Virus record (IMG/VR): IMGVR_UViG_3300018080_000320
Coordinates: 1-39,656 of that record
Length of the DNA stretch: 39,656 bases
Origin: a virus
Strand: one strand, 5' to 3'
The translations under genes were made by a program, and so were the position numbers. The notes beneath the pieces are model-generated. The model saw only the letters and a program-made list of their open reading frames with translations. It was not told where the DNA came from and searched no databases. This document shows, in pieces, positions 21,247 through 28,404 of the stretch (position 1 is its first letter; each line of letters begins with the position of its first letter).

Positions 21247-21767
21247 GCACTCTCCTTATCCTGCATCTTCTCCGCAACTGCAGAAGCCAGATCCGAAAGA
21301 TCAATCTTCTGCCCCCGGCTGGATCTCTCCCGGGGCTTCTTGCACTCTTCGCAACGAACACCCTTGCCACGCTCGGGATTCTCAGTAATAAACCAGTGCC
21401 CGCACTTCTCACACTTCCGGCCATATTTCGGATCAGAAGTGAAACCGCAAGATGTGCATCGAGTGAAATCACGGATACCCATCGCCCATTCCCGATGAAA
21501 TGATGTACCACAGTTCCGACAGGACGGATAACATTTGCAGTCTGGTGTAAAATAAGCGAAGTCAGCGCACCTGCCCTTGACCTCCACTTTCCGCCAGGAC
21601 TTGCGACATTCTGGGCACTCCCCGCCCAAAGTCTCAAGCTTGATCAGGTTTAAGATCAGTGCCGGAGCATTAGTTGTTTTGTACGCCTCATAGGTTTTCT
21701 TCTGATACTCGGCAAACTTCTCAGCCGTCCAGACATGATCGGCCAACAGTTCCTCAGTCTTTGCCAT
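21243..21767 (-). CDS. Multi-zinc-ribbon protein, 174 aa
   Basis: Five C-x2-C pairs (51/54, 83/86, 104/107, 119/122, 139/142) plus extra Cys at 67, 77 and 79 (TPDCKCYPSC). The N-terminus is helical and the C-terminus after RSSRGQKIDL is a short helix. Several stacked zinc ribbons suggest a nucleic-acid or polymerase-binding scaffold in the replication operon. It overlaps the replication gene by 14 bases. No direct homologue recognised. Confidence 0.65.
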   Translation of the reverse strand: MAKTEELLADHVWTAEKFAEYQKKTYEAYKTTNAPALILNLIKLETLGGECPECRKSWRKVEVKGRCADFAYFTPDCKCYPSCRNCGTSFHREWAMGIRDFTRCTSCGFTSDPKYGRKCEKCGHWFITENPERGKGVRCEECKKPRERSSRGQKIDLSDLASAVAEKMQDKESA

Positions 21768-22497
21768 ACTTTAACTCGTACTCATTCCGGTAACTCTCAA
21801 AATGGTTCCGGGTAAAAAGTGTCTCGGGTCGGAGGTACCCCTTCATCTTCTCATCATCTGCCCACTGCTCACATTTGATCTTGATCACCTTCTCGAAATC
21901 TTTAAGGATAGCCCCTTCCCGAAATCGAGCCTTAATCAGATCCCTGGTGCCTTTTGCTTTGTGACGAAAATGAGTCTCAGCCAGATAATTCAGTGCTTCG
22001 ATGATAGCAGCGCATTTGACATCAAAATCCGAAGGTGAGGGGTCCGGTTTACCGGACATAGTATAATTAGTATTTAATTTAGGTTTATTAGAATTAGAAT
22101 TAGAATAGTTCGAGAGGTATGGGTATGGTATCGCTACCCTATCTCCCTTCACCCATTCAGCCAACTCTTTCGGAGCATTTTCCAGGGCCAAATCAATCCC
22201 ACGCCGGATCTTGTCACTGCCCGTATTTTGGTACTTAATAAAGTTCTTGAGTGCCAACCAACCGTTGACATAAACGATCTTGCCATCCCGCGCAAATCGT
22301 TCCAGAATCTTCTCCACGGTATCCCGGTTGTAACCCGTGTCGTTACAGATCCGTTTGATAGTGATCTCATAGACCCCACAAATCGTGGTCAGAGGATTGG
22401 TCAGGAGATATAGATACACCAACTTCTCTGATGGATCGAGATCGCAAATATAACTATCATCCCAGAAGCGGGTATCCAAATAACGCTGCTTACTCAT
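21754..22497 (-). CDS. Phage replication initiator/organiser (phg_2220-type C-terminus)
   Basis: 247 residues, ATG after GGAGGGGGA. The N-terminal 105 residues read as a winged-helix replication domain (KLVYLYLLTNPLTTICGVYE). A polar Asn/Ser linker at 130-150 leads to a C-terminal domain (EALNYLAETHFRHKAKGTRD, LRPETLF) that follows the conserved phage C-terminal family PF09524. It likely loads the host helicase at the phage origin. A hairpin just upstream of its ribosome site may attenuate expression. Confidence 0.78.
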   Translation of the reverse strand: MSKQRYLDTRFWDDSYICDLDPSEKLVYLYLLTNPLTTICGVYEITIKRICNDTGYNRDTVEKILERFARDGKIVYVNGWLALKNFIKYQNTGSDKIRRGIDLALENAPKELAEWVKGDRVAIPYPYLSNYSNSNSNKPKLNTNYTMSGKPDPSPSDFDVKCAAIIEALNYLAETHFRHKAKGTRDLIKARFREGAILKDFEKVIKIKCEQWADDEKMKGYLRPETLFTRNHFESYRNEYELKYGKD

Positions 22498-22735
22498 TCC
22501 CCCTCCAAAGAAAAAACCCCGCCTGCCCGGGGGTACTCGACATGGAAAATACGAAATTATGGATTACCTTCTTTGCTTGAATAGGACCAGTCACAGATAG
22601 TCAATCTGCATTTAGGTGTTTTTGCTAATAACAGAAACACTTAATCTCATGCAGTAGAGAAGCAAGAGGACAGGTTAACTCCTCCCCACATTTCACACTT
22701 TCATACGTTTTCAACAAACGCTGAAAGCGTGGATT
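22498..22735 (-). promoter_or_regulatory. 238-base gap between RecT and replication genes
   Basis: No gene seen. It starts after RecT with a short hairpin ACGCT-TTC-AGCGT (22718-22730), then AT-rich text, and ends in the attenuator hairpin described separately. A promoter for the replication gene could lie here but no good match to consensus was seen. Iterons, an expected origin feature, were not recognised. Confidence 0.5.
22511..22534 (-). terminator. Terminator/attenuator before the replication gene
   Basis: Read on the minus strand: ACCCC, loop, GGGGT followed at once by TTTTT, then CTTT and the ribosome site GGAGGGGG. The five-C arm could instead pair with GGGGG of the ribosome site, masking it. 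So it could act as an intrinsic terminator or as a translational switch. Confidence 0.6.
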
Positions 22736-23632
22736 TTATTCATCAAACATATCAGCCTGTTGGGGCTGATCTTGATTCTTGCCGTCTTTTTTTGTATCCT
22801 CCTGGGTTGCTTTTTCTTCCGGCTTTTCCGGTTCCTCCGGCTCTTTCTCTTCTTCAACTTCCTCAAACTCACCAGATATAGTTTCTTCCCCAATCTGATA
22901 ATTTGGCTTGAGACCGTAGGCATCGATATCTTCCCGATCTACCGGAAGCTCGATCCGCAAAGGAGCCATCTTGAGTACCTTCCGCAACACCGTTTTCTTT
23001 GCCATTTCATCAAAGAAATTGTGCCAGGGCGAATCGCTTTTCTTGTATGCTTTACTGTATCGCTTCGCCCATGCATCGGCATCAGCACGGCTCATGTACT
23101 CAAACTTGGTGCCCCCATCTTTCAGGACAAAGAAAGCGTAATACCCAATCACCGTGCCACGATTTTCTTCGGCGGGCTTGTGATAGAACTCGGTGTCGAA
23201 CCCGTAGGAATATTGGAAATCGTCATTCTCGTACACCTCTCGGGCATCGATCATCTTAAACATGCCGGTGTTATAGGCCAGGGTCAGCAACCCCTTATAC
23301 ATGCACTGAAACTGTGCCTCATAGCTGTTCTTCTGGCTGTTCCAGTAAGGCACCAACGCCGCATGTCCCAAGACTCCCCCGGGTTCCAATCCCAATTCTG
23401 CAGCCTGCAGTGCAGCCAGGAAAATACTTTTGACGCTACACCTTGCCAGGGTGGGGGTAGTGTAGACGGCCCGGGCCACGATCTTGATGAATCGATCCGT
23501 GGACAAATGCCGGGGCTTGACCTTTTCAATCTGCTCCCGGTTCTCGACCAAGTAAGCCGTCAGATCCTTGGCCGGTAGATTCTTTTTGGCCTGTTTTGCA
23601 GCGGCCACACTGCCTTTTCCCGAAGCTTTCAT
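22736..23632 (-). CDS. recT: RecT-family single-strand annealing protein
   Basis: 298 residues, ATG after AAGGAGAGTGC. The core contains CSVKSIFLAALQAAELGLEP, the QCMYKGLLTLA segment and WHNFFDEMAKKTVLRKVLK, all typical RecT features. Residues from about 250 on are an acidic, Glu/Pro-rich tail. It promotes annealing of phage DNA ends with partner exonuclease activity, here most likely the YqaJ-type protein two genes upstream. Start is coupled to the preceding gene. Confidence 0.9.
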   Translation of the reverse strand: MKASGKGSVAAAKQAKKNLPAKDLTAYLVENREQIEKVKPRHLSTDRFIKIVARAVYTTPTLARCSVKSIFLAALQAAELGLEPGGVLGHAALVPYWNSQKNSYEAQFQCMYKGLLTLAYNTGMFKMIDAREVYENDDFQYSYGFDTEFYHKPAEENRGTVIGYYAFFVLKDGGTKFEYMSRADADAWAKRYSKAYKKSDSPWHNFFDEMAKKTVLRKVLKMAPLRIELPVDREDIDAYGLKPNYQIGEETISGEFEEVEEEKEPEEPEKPEEKATQEDTKKDGKNQDQPQQADMFDE

Positions 23633-24045
23633 GCACTCTCCTTATCGCAAACATACGTTGTCCGGGTTTCTTGCACTTCCCGAAATCCGCAACCGTCTTT
23701 CTGGAGCGAAGCAGGAAACTCCGATCTGGAACAGCTAAGCCAGATCTCAATCACAGTTTCGTTGATACTACCTCTCCACGTAGCATGTGCTTGTCCCGAA
23801 TACCAGATGTGATTAAGCTGATCTTTCCAGGAACCACAGATCTTTCGCAGATAGGCACGGGCCTGATGCACTTCCTCCATATTGCGTACATGGACGTTGA
23901 CAAAACCATCCCATCGATCCACGGAAACTCTACCCGGACATTCTTCCAGGGCGCTCAGGGTCAACAGAAAGTCAACAGCCTTCTGCATATCCCCAATATG
24001 AGCTTCCGCTGAAATGATCGCTTGATCCAATTGTTCTTTGGTCAT
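23629..24045 (-). CDS. Unknown 138-aa protein between RecT and YqaJ
   Basis: ATG after GGGAGGAGGTCTAA. A helical N-terminus (MTKEQLDQAIISAEAHIGD) is followed by a beta-rich part (GFVNVHVRNMEEVHQARAYL) and a Trp-containing loop. It ends in DKESA, the same five residues as the multi-zinc gene, because the junction is duplicated. Placement in the recombination block suggests a helper; no domain recognised. Confidence 0.6.
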   Translation of the reverse strand: MTKEQLDQAIISAEAHIGDMQKAVDFLLTLSALEECPGRVSVDRWDGFVNVHVRNMEEVHQARAYLRKICGSWKDQLNHIWYSGQAHATWRGSINETVIEIWLSCSRSEFPASLQKDGCGFREVQETRTTYVCDKESA

Positions 24046-24060
24046 TTAGACCTCCTCCCA

Positions 24061-25017
24061 TTAGGAAATACGCGGGAAGTCTACAGTAGAACTCTGCATG
24101 TACTTCTCCGCAAGGCGGGGATGATCTTTCTTAAAGCCTGACAAATTGAAAGTGGGTTTCTCGAACGTCACCCTCGTCACTTTATGCTCACCAGCCACAG
24201 CTCGATGAGCCGGACCCATAAGCTGAATAATCTCCTGCTTAATTCCCTCTTGGATTTTTTTCTTGGAATCTACCTCATGCTTGATCTCCAGATAGCGCTC
24301 TACTAATTCTGTAGTGCCCAGATTTACCGTGACATCTTCCTGACGCGGGTAGTATTCCAACAACAGATCGGTATCTATTTCATTCCCGGATGGTCCAGGC
24401 ATCTGATCCTTGAGAATGAACTCTTCCCAGAACCTTTTCTCCATCCTGACCATTTCACTCATAAATACCTTCCGCGCCGGAACGGTTCTCCAGAGAAGCT
24501 TTTTGTCCATGAGACAAACTACCAGTGAGAAGGGAAGATCCAGAACATACATACCATGTTGAACCTGGGCAAAGTACTGATCCGGTAGGCTCTCGTCTTT
24601 CCAATACCGTGCCTGCGCCCGGGTGGTAGACTTGATCTCCAGCAGGCCAAGTTGATCGTTGATCATCACCAGCCCATCCGGGTCCACACACATAAACGGA
24701 TGTTTAGTACTCTCGTACATCGAATGACAGGAATAAACCTCGATCGACTTGCCAGTTTCAACCTCCCGGAAATCTTTTACAAACTCTCGCCGGATCACCT
24801 CTTCTAAGAGTTTGCCCCATCGGGTAAACTCATTCTCTTGTCGCTTGACCATCCCCTTCTTGGTCATAAAAACCGAGAGAGGGGTCTGATACGGAGAAAG
24901 CCCCATGATCGCACCGGCATCCGAAGCGCCCAAGTGCTGATCATGAAGCTCCAGCCACTCTTCCCAAGTAGCTTTACTCCGATCGAGAATGATTCTTGCT
25001 TTGGGAAACTCGTTCAT
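24061..25017 (-). CDS. YqaJ-type viral recombinase exonuclease
   Basis: 318 residues from the ATG after GGAGAGAACCT. GASDAGAIMGLSPYQTP, RWGKLLEEVI (Glu72/73), CVDPDG (Asp114) and LLEIKS (Glu127-x-Lys129) and QVQHGMYVL are the classic YqaJ/lambda-exonuclease motifs with a PD-(D/E)xK centre. It resects double-stranded ends for RecT. A longer start would add 31 doubtful residues. The small upstream gene overlaps it by 44 bases. Confidence 0.88.
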   Translation of the reverse strand: MNEFPKARIILDRSKATWEEWLELHDQHLGASDAGAIMGLSPYQTPLSVFMTKKGMVKRQENEFTRWGKLLEEVIRREFVKDFREVETGKSIEVYSCHSMYESTKHPFMCVDPDGLVMINDQLGLLEIKSTTRAQARYWKDESLPDQYFAQVQHGMYVLDLPFSLVVCLMDKKLLWRTVPARKVFMSEMVRMEKRFWEEFILKDQMPGPSGNEIDTDLLLEYYPRQEDVTVNLGTTELVERYLEIKHEVDSKKKIQEGIKQEIIQLMGPAHRAVAGEHKVTRVTFEKPTFNLSGFKKDHPRLAEKYMQSSTVDFPRIS

Positions 25018-25159
25018 AGGTTCTCTCCTCGTAATCCGACACTTTATATCCACGCAACGTAGACATACCTCGCAGCTTTTGTTGTGCCTTAGTTTTGTTG
25101 GCAGCATCAAGAAAGATTCTGTTGTCAGAATTGTTTTTATGACGAAACTCGTAAATCAT
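24974..25159 (-). CDS. Unknown 61-aa protein
   Basis: ATG nine bases after GGAGG. MIYEFRHKNNSDNRIFLDAA then a basic helix (KTKAQQKLRGMSTLRGYKVS). Its 3' end overlaps the exonuclease start. Reads like a small phage protein of an 'F-LDA-A-x-K-A' family; function unknown. Confidence 0.55.
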   Translation of the reverse strand: MIYEFRHKNNSDNRIFLDAANKTKAQQKLRGMSTLRGYKVSDYEERTYERVSQSKNHSRSE

Positions 25160-25247
25160 AGTCACAAACCTCCAACCAAATTGCCCTACAACCCACTACG
25201 CAACACTGCGGAGTGGCCCTTTTCCACATTTTGGTATTTGGCTACCA

Positions 25248-25433
25248 TCAGCCATTTTTGGCCTTCTTTTCGGCCCTTTTTCGATACACTGGATTTCGTG
25301 CCATGTGCTGCCAAAAAGCATCTCTTGCAAAATCAGAAAGAGACTTCCATCGCCTTTTGCGCTTGATGTATTTCAGACACTCCTCTTTCTCTTCATAAGT
25401 AATGCCAAAGGAAATAAAGTGCTGATTTCTCAT
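25248..25433 (-). CDS. Ribbon-helix-helix-like protein, 61 aa
   Basis: ATG after AAAGGTAGCGGG, overlapping the upstream stop (ATGA). HFISFGITYEEKEECLKYIK, then SLSDFARDAFWQHM, has the strand-helix-helix plan of Arc-type DNA binders. Basic throughout. Second gene of the early operon, so probably an early regulator. Confidence 0.6.
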   Translation of the reverse strand: MRNQHFISFGITYEEKEECLKYIKRKRRWKSLSDFARDAFWQHMARNPVYRKRAEKKAKNG

Positions 25434-25606
25434 CCCGCTACCTTTTGCTCGTCCAACCAATTTTGAATCTCCACCGGATCAAATCGGATACTACCTCCGG
25501 CTACCCGAAGATAGGGAATACGATTCTTGCCGGTCAGTCGGTAAACCTGATCGGTGCTGCACTGGAGTAAGTCCGCAAGTTCTTTTACAGTAAGTAGTTG
25601 CTGCAT
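25430..25606 (-). CDS. Excisionase-like / HTH_17 protein, 58 aa
   Basis: Start chosen at the third of three starts (GTG ATG ATG), five bases after GGAGG. LLTVKELADLLQCSTDQVYR, then NRIPYLRVAGGSIRFDPVEI, is the winged-helix MerR-like excisionase family. It is the first gene of the leftward early operon facing the repressor, the common place for a Cro-like regulator or excisionase. It may direct excision with the integrase. Confidence 0.75.
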   Translation of the reverse strand: MQQLLTVKELADLLQCSTDQVYRLTGKNRIPYLRVAGGSIRFDPVEIQNWLDEQKVAG

Positions 25607-25617
25607 CATCACCTCCC

Positions 25618-25648
25618 CAGATGATAGCTGGTTTCTATCATGTGATAG
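25618..25648. promoter_or_regulatory. Repressor operator pair
   Basis: A perfect CTATCA-TG-TGATAG site at 25635-25648 and a half site CAGATGATAG at 25618-25627. They lie between the leftward -10 and the first early start codon, where a bound repressor would block the early operon. Confidence 0.75.
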
Positions 25649-25670
25649 AAAAACAGTTCTTATAGTGCAA

Positions 25671-25699
25671 AAGGTATCACTTTAGTCTGCAAAAGTCAA
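25671..25699 (-). promoter_or_regulatory. Leftward early promoter
   Basis: On the minus strand TTGACT, a 17-base spacer and TACCTT. The operator pair lies just downstream of the -10. It would drive the excisionase-like to HTH gene set. Confidence 0.6.
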
Positions 25700-25748
25700 C
25701 TTTTTTGAGTTTTTTCTGCTAATTTACGGAAAAAATATAAAGAAATGC

Positions 25749-25777
25749 TTGCCCTATCTATCAATATATTTTATATT
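25749..25777 (+). promoter_or_regulatory. Repressor promoter
   Basis: TTGCCC, a 17-base spacer containing CTATCTATCA, and TATATT. The ribosome site AGGGGGAAATC and ATG of the repressor follow about 33 bases on. The half-site in the spacer suggests self-regulation. Confidence 0.6.
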
Positions 25778-25810
25778 GCGAAAAACGGGGAAGGATATTA
25801 GGGGGAAATC

Positions 25811-26266
25811 ATGGAAAACAAAGAAAATGTATTCTGGACCGAAGTAGACAAGGGGCTGGTTGCACACAAGCAACGCCGACCGTGGCTTGCAGCCAGGACC
25901 GGGATCTCATTAGGAAGAATCAACAATTGGTATGTCCGGGGAACCCTGCCGCGTGTTGATGATGCAGTACGCATAGCAGATGCCCTGGAAATACCCGTGC
26001 GACAGTTGGTAACTGGAGAAGAAGAACTCAACCTCAATCATTTGCCACCACAAGGACAGGATCTTTTGAAAAGATTTACAAGTCTTTCCGATGCACAAAA
26101 ACAACAAGTACTAATGATCGGTCGTGCCTTGATGGTACTAATTGATCAGGGTTGGCTGGATGTTCCTTTTACTGCATATTATCAGATGATGCACCCGGGA
26201 GGACGGCCACCTTCTGGATCTCTTCTACCAAGTGGGCAGGGTCCAGGTGAATATAACCCCGGGTAG
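25811..26266 (+). CDS. Xre-type phage repressor
   Basis: 151 residues. Residues 15-60 (HKQRRPWLAARTGISLGRIN, RIADALEIPVRQLV) are an HTH_3 domain. The C-terminal part is short and helical (QGQDLLKRFTSLSDAQKQQV), unlike the LexA-like S24 domain, so induction probably does not use RecA self-cleavage. It sits opposite the early operon and is convergent with the integrase, overlapping its 3' end by 98 bases on the other strand. It probably recognises CTATCA-N2-TGATAG. Confidence 0.78.
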   Translation: MENKENVFWTEVDKGLVAHKQRRPWLAARTGISLGRINNWYVRGTLPRVDDAVRIADALEIPVRQLVTGEEELNLNHLPPQGQDLLKRFTSLSDAQKQQVLMIGRALMVLIDQGWLDVPFTAYYQMMHPGGRPPSGSLLPSGQGPGEYNPG

Positions 26267-27281
26267 TCCGGGCCTCGGTGTGACCAGCAATCGCCTGAAT
26301 CGAGAGTTCGCGTAGGCCCGACTGCTCCAAGAAAGTTACAAAGGTATGACGTAATGAGTGGGGAGATAAACCCCGCTCTTTTTTATCGGCTCCAATTTTC
26401 TTGCAAGCTCGATCCATCCACCAGCCAATTGCCCGGGGGCTAACCCAGGAACCATCATCCCAAGCCACCACACAATCCTCATCTTTCTGGCAACGCACGG
26501 TTTTCCTGAATGAGAAAAGCTCCGTTTTCAGGCAATCCATCATAGGGACCACCCGCTCTTTGCCCCACTTCGGAGGTCCGATGATCTTATCCTTCCAGCT
26601 CTTCCAGGATTGTCGCACAGTGATATAACCCCCGCCGAAATTAACGTCACCCCACCGAAGGAGTAGGATCTCACCCCGCCGTAGTCCGGCAAATGCTCCA
26701 AGCATCAACGCGATCCGCTCCCGTGGATGCTTCCACCACTGTTTCTCATAGAACATTTCTTTGAGTTCCTTGGGAGTCAAAACACCTCGCTGCTTATGCT
26801 CAACTTTGAGAGGAGTTACCCCAAACATCACGTCTCGATCCATATCCTCCCGGAACACAGCATGGCGCAGGCAAGCTTTGAGCGCACCCAGAGCGTTGTT
26901 GGCCGCACCAGCACTGTGATTGCGCTTGACATCAGATAGCCAATCCAGGATATCCCGGCGCTTGAGTTCGTGGAGCTTCTTCCCGGCAATTGGATGAGTC
27001 AGAACATAACGATCCAGGCGGGACCGTTGAGCCTTTGCGTGTTCCCGCCCCATCGATCCGCGATGCTCTTGGCGGAAAGCAACAAGGGGGCACTTATCCC
27101 AGACATAGTACGGCTCCAGGTAGGTGCCGAGAGTAATGTCGTCACCCCGGGGGGCATTACGAGTCACCCACTTCTCGGCCTCGGCACGGATAGTCTGGCC
27201 GGTGGAATGATAAATATCCTCATCGGCTGTCTTATAGTACCAGACCTTTCCCCGTTTCTTGTAGATGGTCTGCCGCCTCAT
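26169..27281 (-). CDS. int: Tyrosine integrase
   Basis: 370 residues from the ATG overlapping the previous stop, after GGAGGATCTATTG. The catalytic set is complete: Arg201 in GLRRGE, His308-x2-Arg311 in PHSLRHTF, His334 in AGHTEARTT and the nucleophile Tyr343 in RGYIHL. An N-terminal arm-binding portion and a core-binding domain (about 105-160) precede it. It integrates the phage into a host tRNA gene; the nearby 3' tRNA-Gly fragment is the likely core. Confidence 0.92.
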   Translation of the reverse strand: MRRQTIYKKRGKVWYYKTADEDIYHSTGQTIRAEAEKWVTRNAPRGDDITLGTYLEPYYVWDKCPLVAFRQEHRGSMGREHAKAQRSRLDRYVLTHPIAGKKLHELKRRDILDWLSDVKRNHSAGAANNALGALKACLRHAVFREDMDRDVMFGVTPLKVEHKQRGVLTPKELKEMFYEKQWWKHPRERIALMLGAFAGLRRGEILLLRWGDVNFGGGYITVRQSWKSWKDKIIGPPKWGKERVVPMMDCLKTELFSFRKTVRCQKDEDCVVAWDDGSWVSPRAIGWWMDRACKKIGADKKERGLSPHSLRHTFVTFLEQSGLRELSIQAIAGHTEARTTRGYIHLDPAHLVEEIQKVAVLPGASSDNMQ

Positions 27282-27691
27282 CAATAGATCCTCCGTACCA
27301 GAATCGTCAAAATACGATCCCCGGCCACCTCACAGATGGGGCACCATGCCGTCATAATCAGCATTTCCCGGTAAGGATGTTCGTAATACCAAATCCACAA
27401 TACTTTGCCGCCAAGATCATTTTCTTGATAAACGGTAATTGTCTGCGCCTTGGGGTCAAGCTGATAGCTATAGGTTTTTTCATCTCCCGGAGCCGAGAAT
27501 AAGAACGTGGTTTCAAAGAAAAAAACTACTGCTTCGGGATCTTCCACAGATGGCTTGAGTAGCCCCACTCCCTCGATTGCGGCAAAATAGATACACCAGC
27601 CAGCGTCCTGCAGGACATGGGTATTCAGATCCATCGCCCCCACCGATACACTAAGTGCCAGAATCACAAGAACCCAAAAAATGCGTTTCAT
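27281..27691 (-). CDS. Secreted protein of unknown function
   Basis: 136 residues, ATG after GGGGAGGTGCGCT. A signal peptide (residues 1-19, FWVLVILALSVSVGA) with cleavage near GA-MD is followed by a beta-rich, Tyr/Trp-rich domain (KVLWIWYYEHPYREMLIM) and a late Cys-x2-Cys pair (WCPICE). It lies between the integrase and a tRNA gene and overlaps the integrase start. Position beside the integrase suggests a lysogenic-conversion gene. Nothing known is recognised. Confidence 0.6.
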   Translation of the reverse strand: MKRIFWVLVILALSVSVGAMDLNTHVLQDAGWCIYFAAIEGVGLLKPSVEDPEAVVFFFETTFLFSAPGDEKTYSYQLDPKAQTITVYQENDLGGKVLWIWYYEHPYREMLIMTAWCPICEVAGDRILTILVRRIY

Positions 27692-27707
27692 AGCGCACCT
27701 CCCCTAT

Positions 27708-27782
27708 TTGGCCCGGATGGATTTGAACCACCGATCTTTCGGATATCAGCCGACTGCTCTACCCTGGCTGAGCTACGGGCCA
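27708..27782 (-). tRNA. tRNA-Ile (anticodon GAT)
   Basis: Acceptor stem TGGCCCG/CGGGCCA (7 bp), D arm GCTC...GAGC, anticodon stem GTCGG/CCGAA with loop CTGATAT, T arm GGTGG-TTCAAAT-CCATC. One mismatch (27-43) in the anticodon stem. No CCA is encoded. It reads on the same strand as the integrase. Confidence 0.85.
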
Positions 27783-27792
27783 TTTATTAAAA

Positions 27793-27866
27793 GGTACAAA
27801 TCGGGTACAAAATGTTCAAGAGAAACTACCTAATATTTTCTGATTTTTTAATTCGTTGTTAGGTAG
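27793..27866. repeat. Direct and inverted repeats on the integrase side of the att core
   Basis: Two direct copies of GGTACAAA at 27793 and 27804, and an inverted repeat CTACCTAA...TTAGGTAG at 27826-27833 and 27859-27866. Such repeats beside an att core are plausible integrase arm sites, but this is inference. Confidence 0.45.
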
Positions 27867-27876
27867 GAAATAAAAA

Positions 27877-27918
27877 AGCGAGCGAGGGGAATCGAACCCC
27901 CGTCACGAGCTTGGGAAG
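27877..27918 (-). other. Probable attP core: 3' end of a tRNA-Gly(TCC) gene
   Basis: On the minus strand: anticodon loop CTTCCCA, stem AGCTC, T arm GGGGG-TTCGATT-CCCCT and acceptor CGCTCGC, in exact tRNA order. No matching 5' half (GCGAGCG, D arm) precedes it. A 3' tRNA fragment near a tyrosine integrase gene is the classic form of attP, which restores the host tRNA on integration. Confidence 0.72.
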
Positions 27919-27934
27919 CGGCTGTTCAATCAGG

Positions 27935-28041
27935 CGATAGTTGCGATCTATCGATATTTTTAGATTTGCGTTGCAGGAAGGTGAGGCAAGGGCTTTAGAC
28001 TATCACCGTGCATTTTAGATTCTATTATACGATAGTTGCGA
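27935..28041 (-). repeat. Repeated TTGCG-type sites flanking the att core
   Basis: A perfect 12-base direct repeat CGATAGTTGCGA occurs at 27935-27946 and 28030-28041, with additional TTGCG copies near 27966 and 28047. Regular short repeats on the side of the core away from the integrase gene are typical of integrase or accessory-protein arm sites. Confidence 0.5.
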
Positions 28042-28077
28042 ATTGTTGCGTTGAGTTTTGGGGTGCAAATTAGGTAC

Positions 28078-28149
28078 AGCCCGCGCAGGGATTCGAACCC
28101 TGACCCTAAGCTTGGAAGGCTCTCATGCTGCCGTTCACACCACACGGGC
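28078..28149 (-). tRNA. tRNA-Gly (anticodon TCC)
   Basis: Acceptor GCCCGTG/CGCGGGC (one wobble), T arm CAGGG-TTCGAAT-CCCTG, anticodon loop CTTCCAA with stem AGAGC/GCTTA (one mismatch, one wobble). D arm GTGT/GCAT has two wobbles. Full length of 72 bases. The anticodon is the same as that of the attP fragment nearby. Confidence 0.75.
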
Positions 28150-28152
28150 AAG

Positions 28153-28226
28153 AGGGGGATTCTCGAACCTTCAAGGCTCCCGGGCCATGTTCCCGGGGCA
28201 GTTATCCCTATCCCGGTCAATCCCCC
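28153..28226 (-). tRNA. Degenerate tRNA-like sequence (possible tRNA pseudogene)
   Basis: The acceptor GGGGGAT/ATCCCCC is perfect and CCGGG-AACATGG-CCCGG makes a stem with CAT in the anticodon place, but U33 is replaced by A, the loop lies three bases too far from the 5' end, and the T loop (GGTTCGAGAATCC) carries extra bases. The D arm does not pair. Reads as a decayed or unusual tRNA, possibly Met. It lies in register between two good tRNAs. Confidence 0.35.
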
Positions 28227-28253
28227 GACACGGTTGGCTGGCCGTGCCAACGT

Positions 28254-28324
28254 AGCCCCCGGGAGGAATCGAACCTCCGTACCGCTGATTTGCAGTCAGC
28301 GGGCTACCCATTTGCTTCGGAGGC
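28254..28324 (-). tRNA. tRNA-Cys (anticodon GCA)
   Basis: Acceptor GCCTCCG/CGGGGGC (one wobble), anticodon stem GCTGA/TCAGC with loop CTGCAAA, T arm GGAGG-TTCGATT-CCTCC. The short D arm is typical for Cys. It begins six bases downstream of tRNA-His. Confidence 0.85.
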
Positions 28325-28329
28325 AAGAG

Positions 28330-28401
28330 GGTAACTGACTGGACTCGAACCAGCATCACCTGATTCACAGTCAGGTCGCTTGCCCTTAGCGTACAGCTAC
28401 C
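28330..28401 (-). tRNA. tRNA-His (anticodon GTG)
   Basis: Eight-base-pair acceptor GGTAGCTG/CAGTTACC, including the extra G opposite C73 that marks tRNA-His. D arm CGCT/AGCG, anticodon stem CCTGA/TCAGG with loop CTGTGAA, T arm GCTGG-TTCGAGT-CCAGT. Confidence 0.88.
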
Positions 28402-28404
28402 ATG

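Noticed and set aside
28036-28338. 100-codon plus frame across the tRNA cluster
   Set aside because: Antisense of three tRNAs; no start signal.
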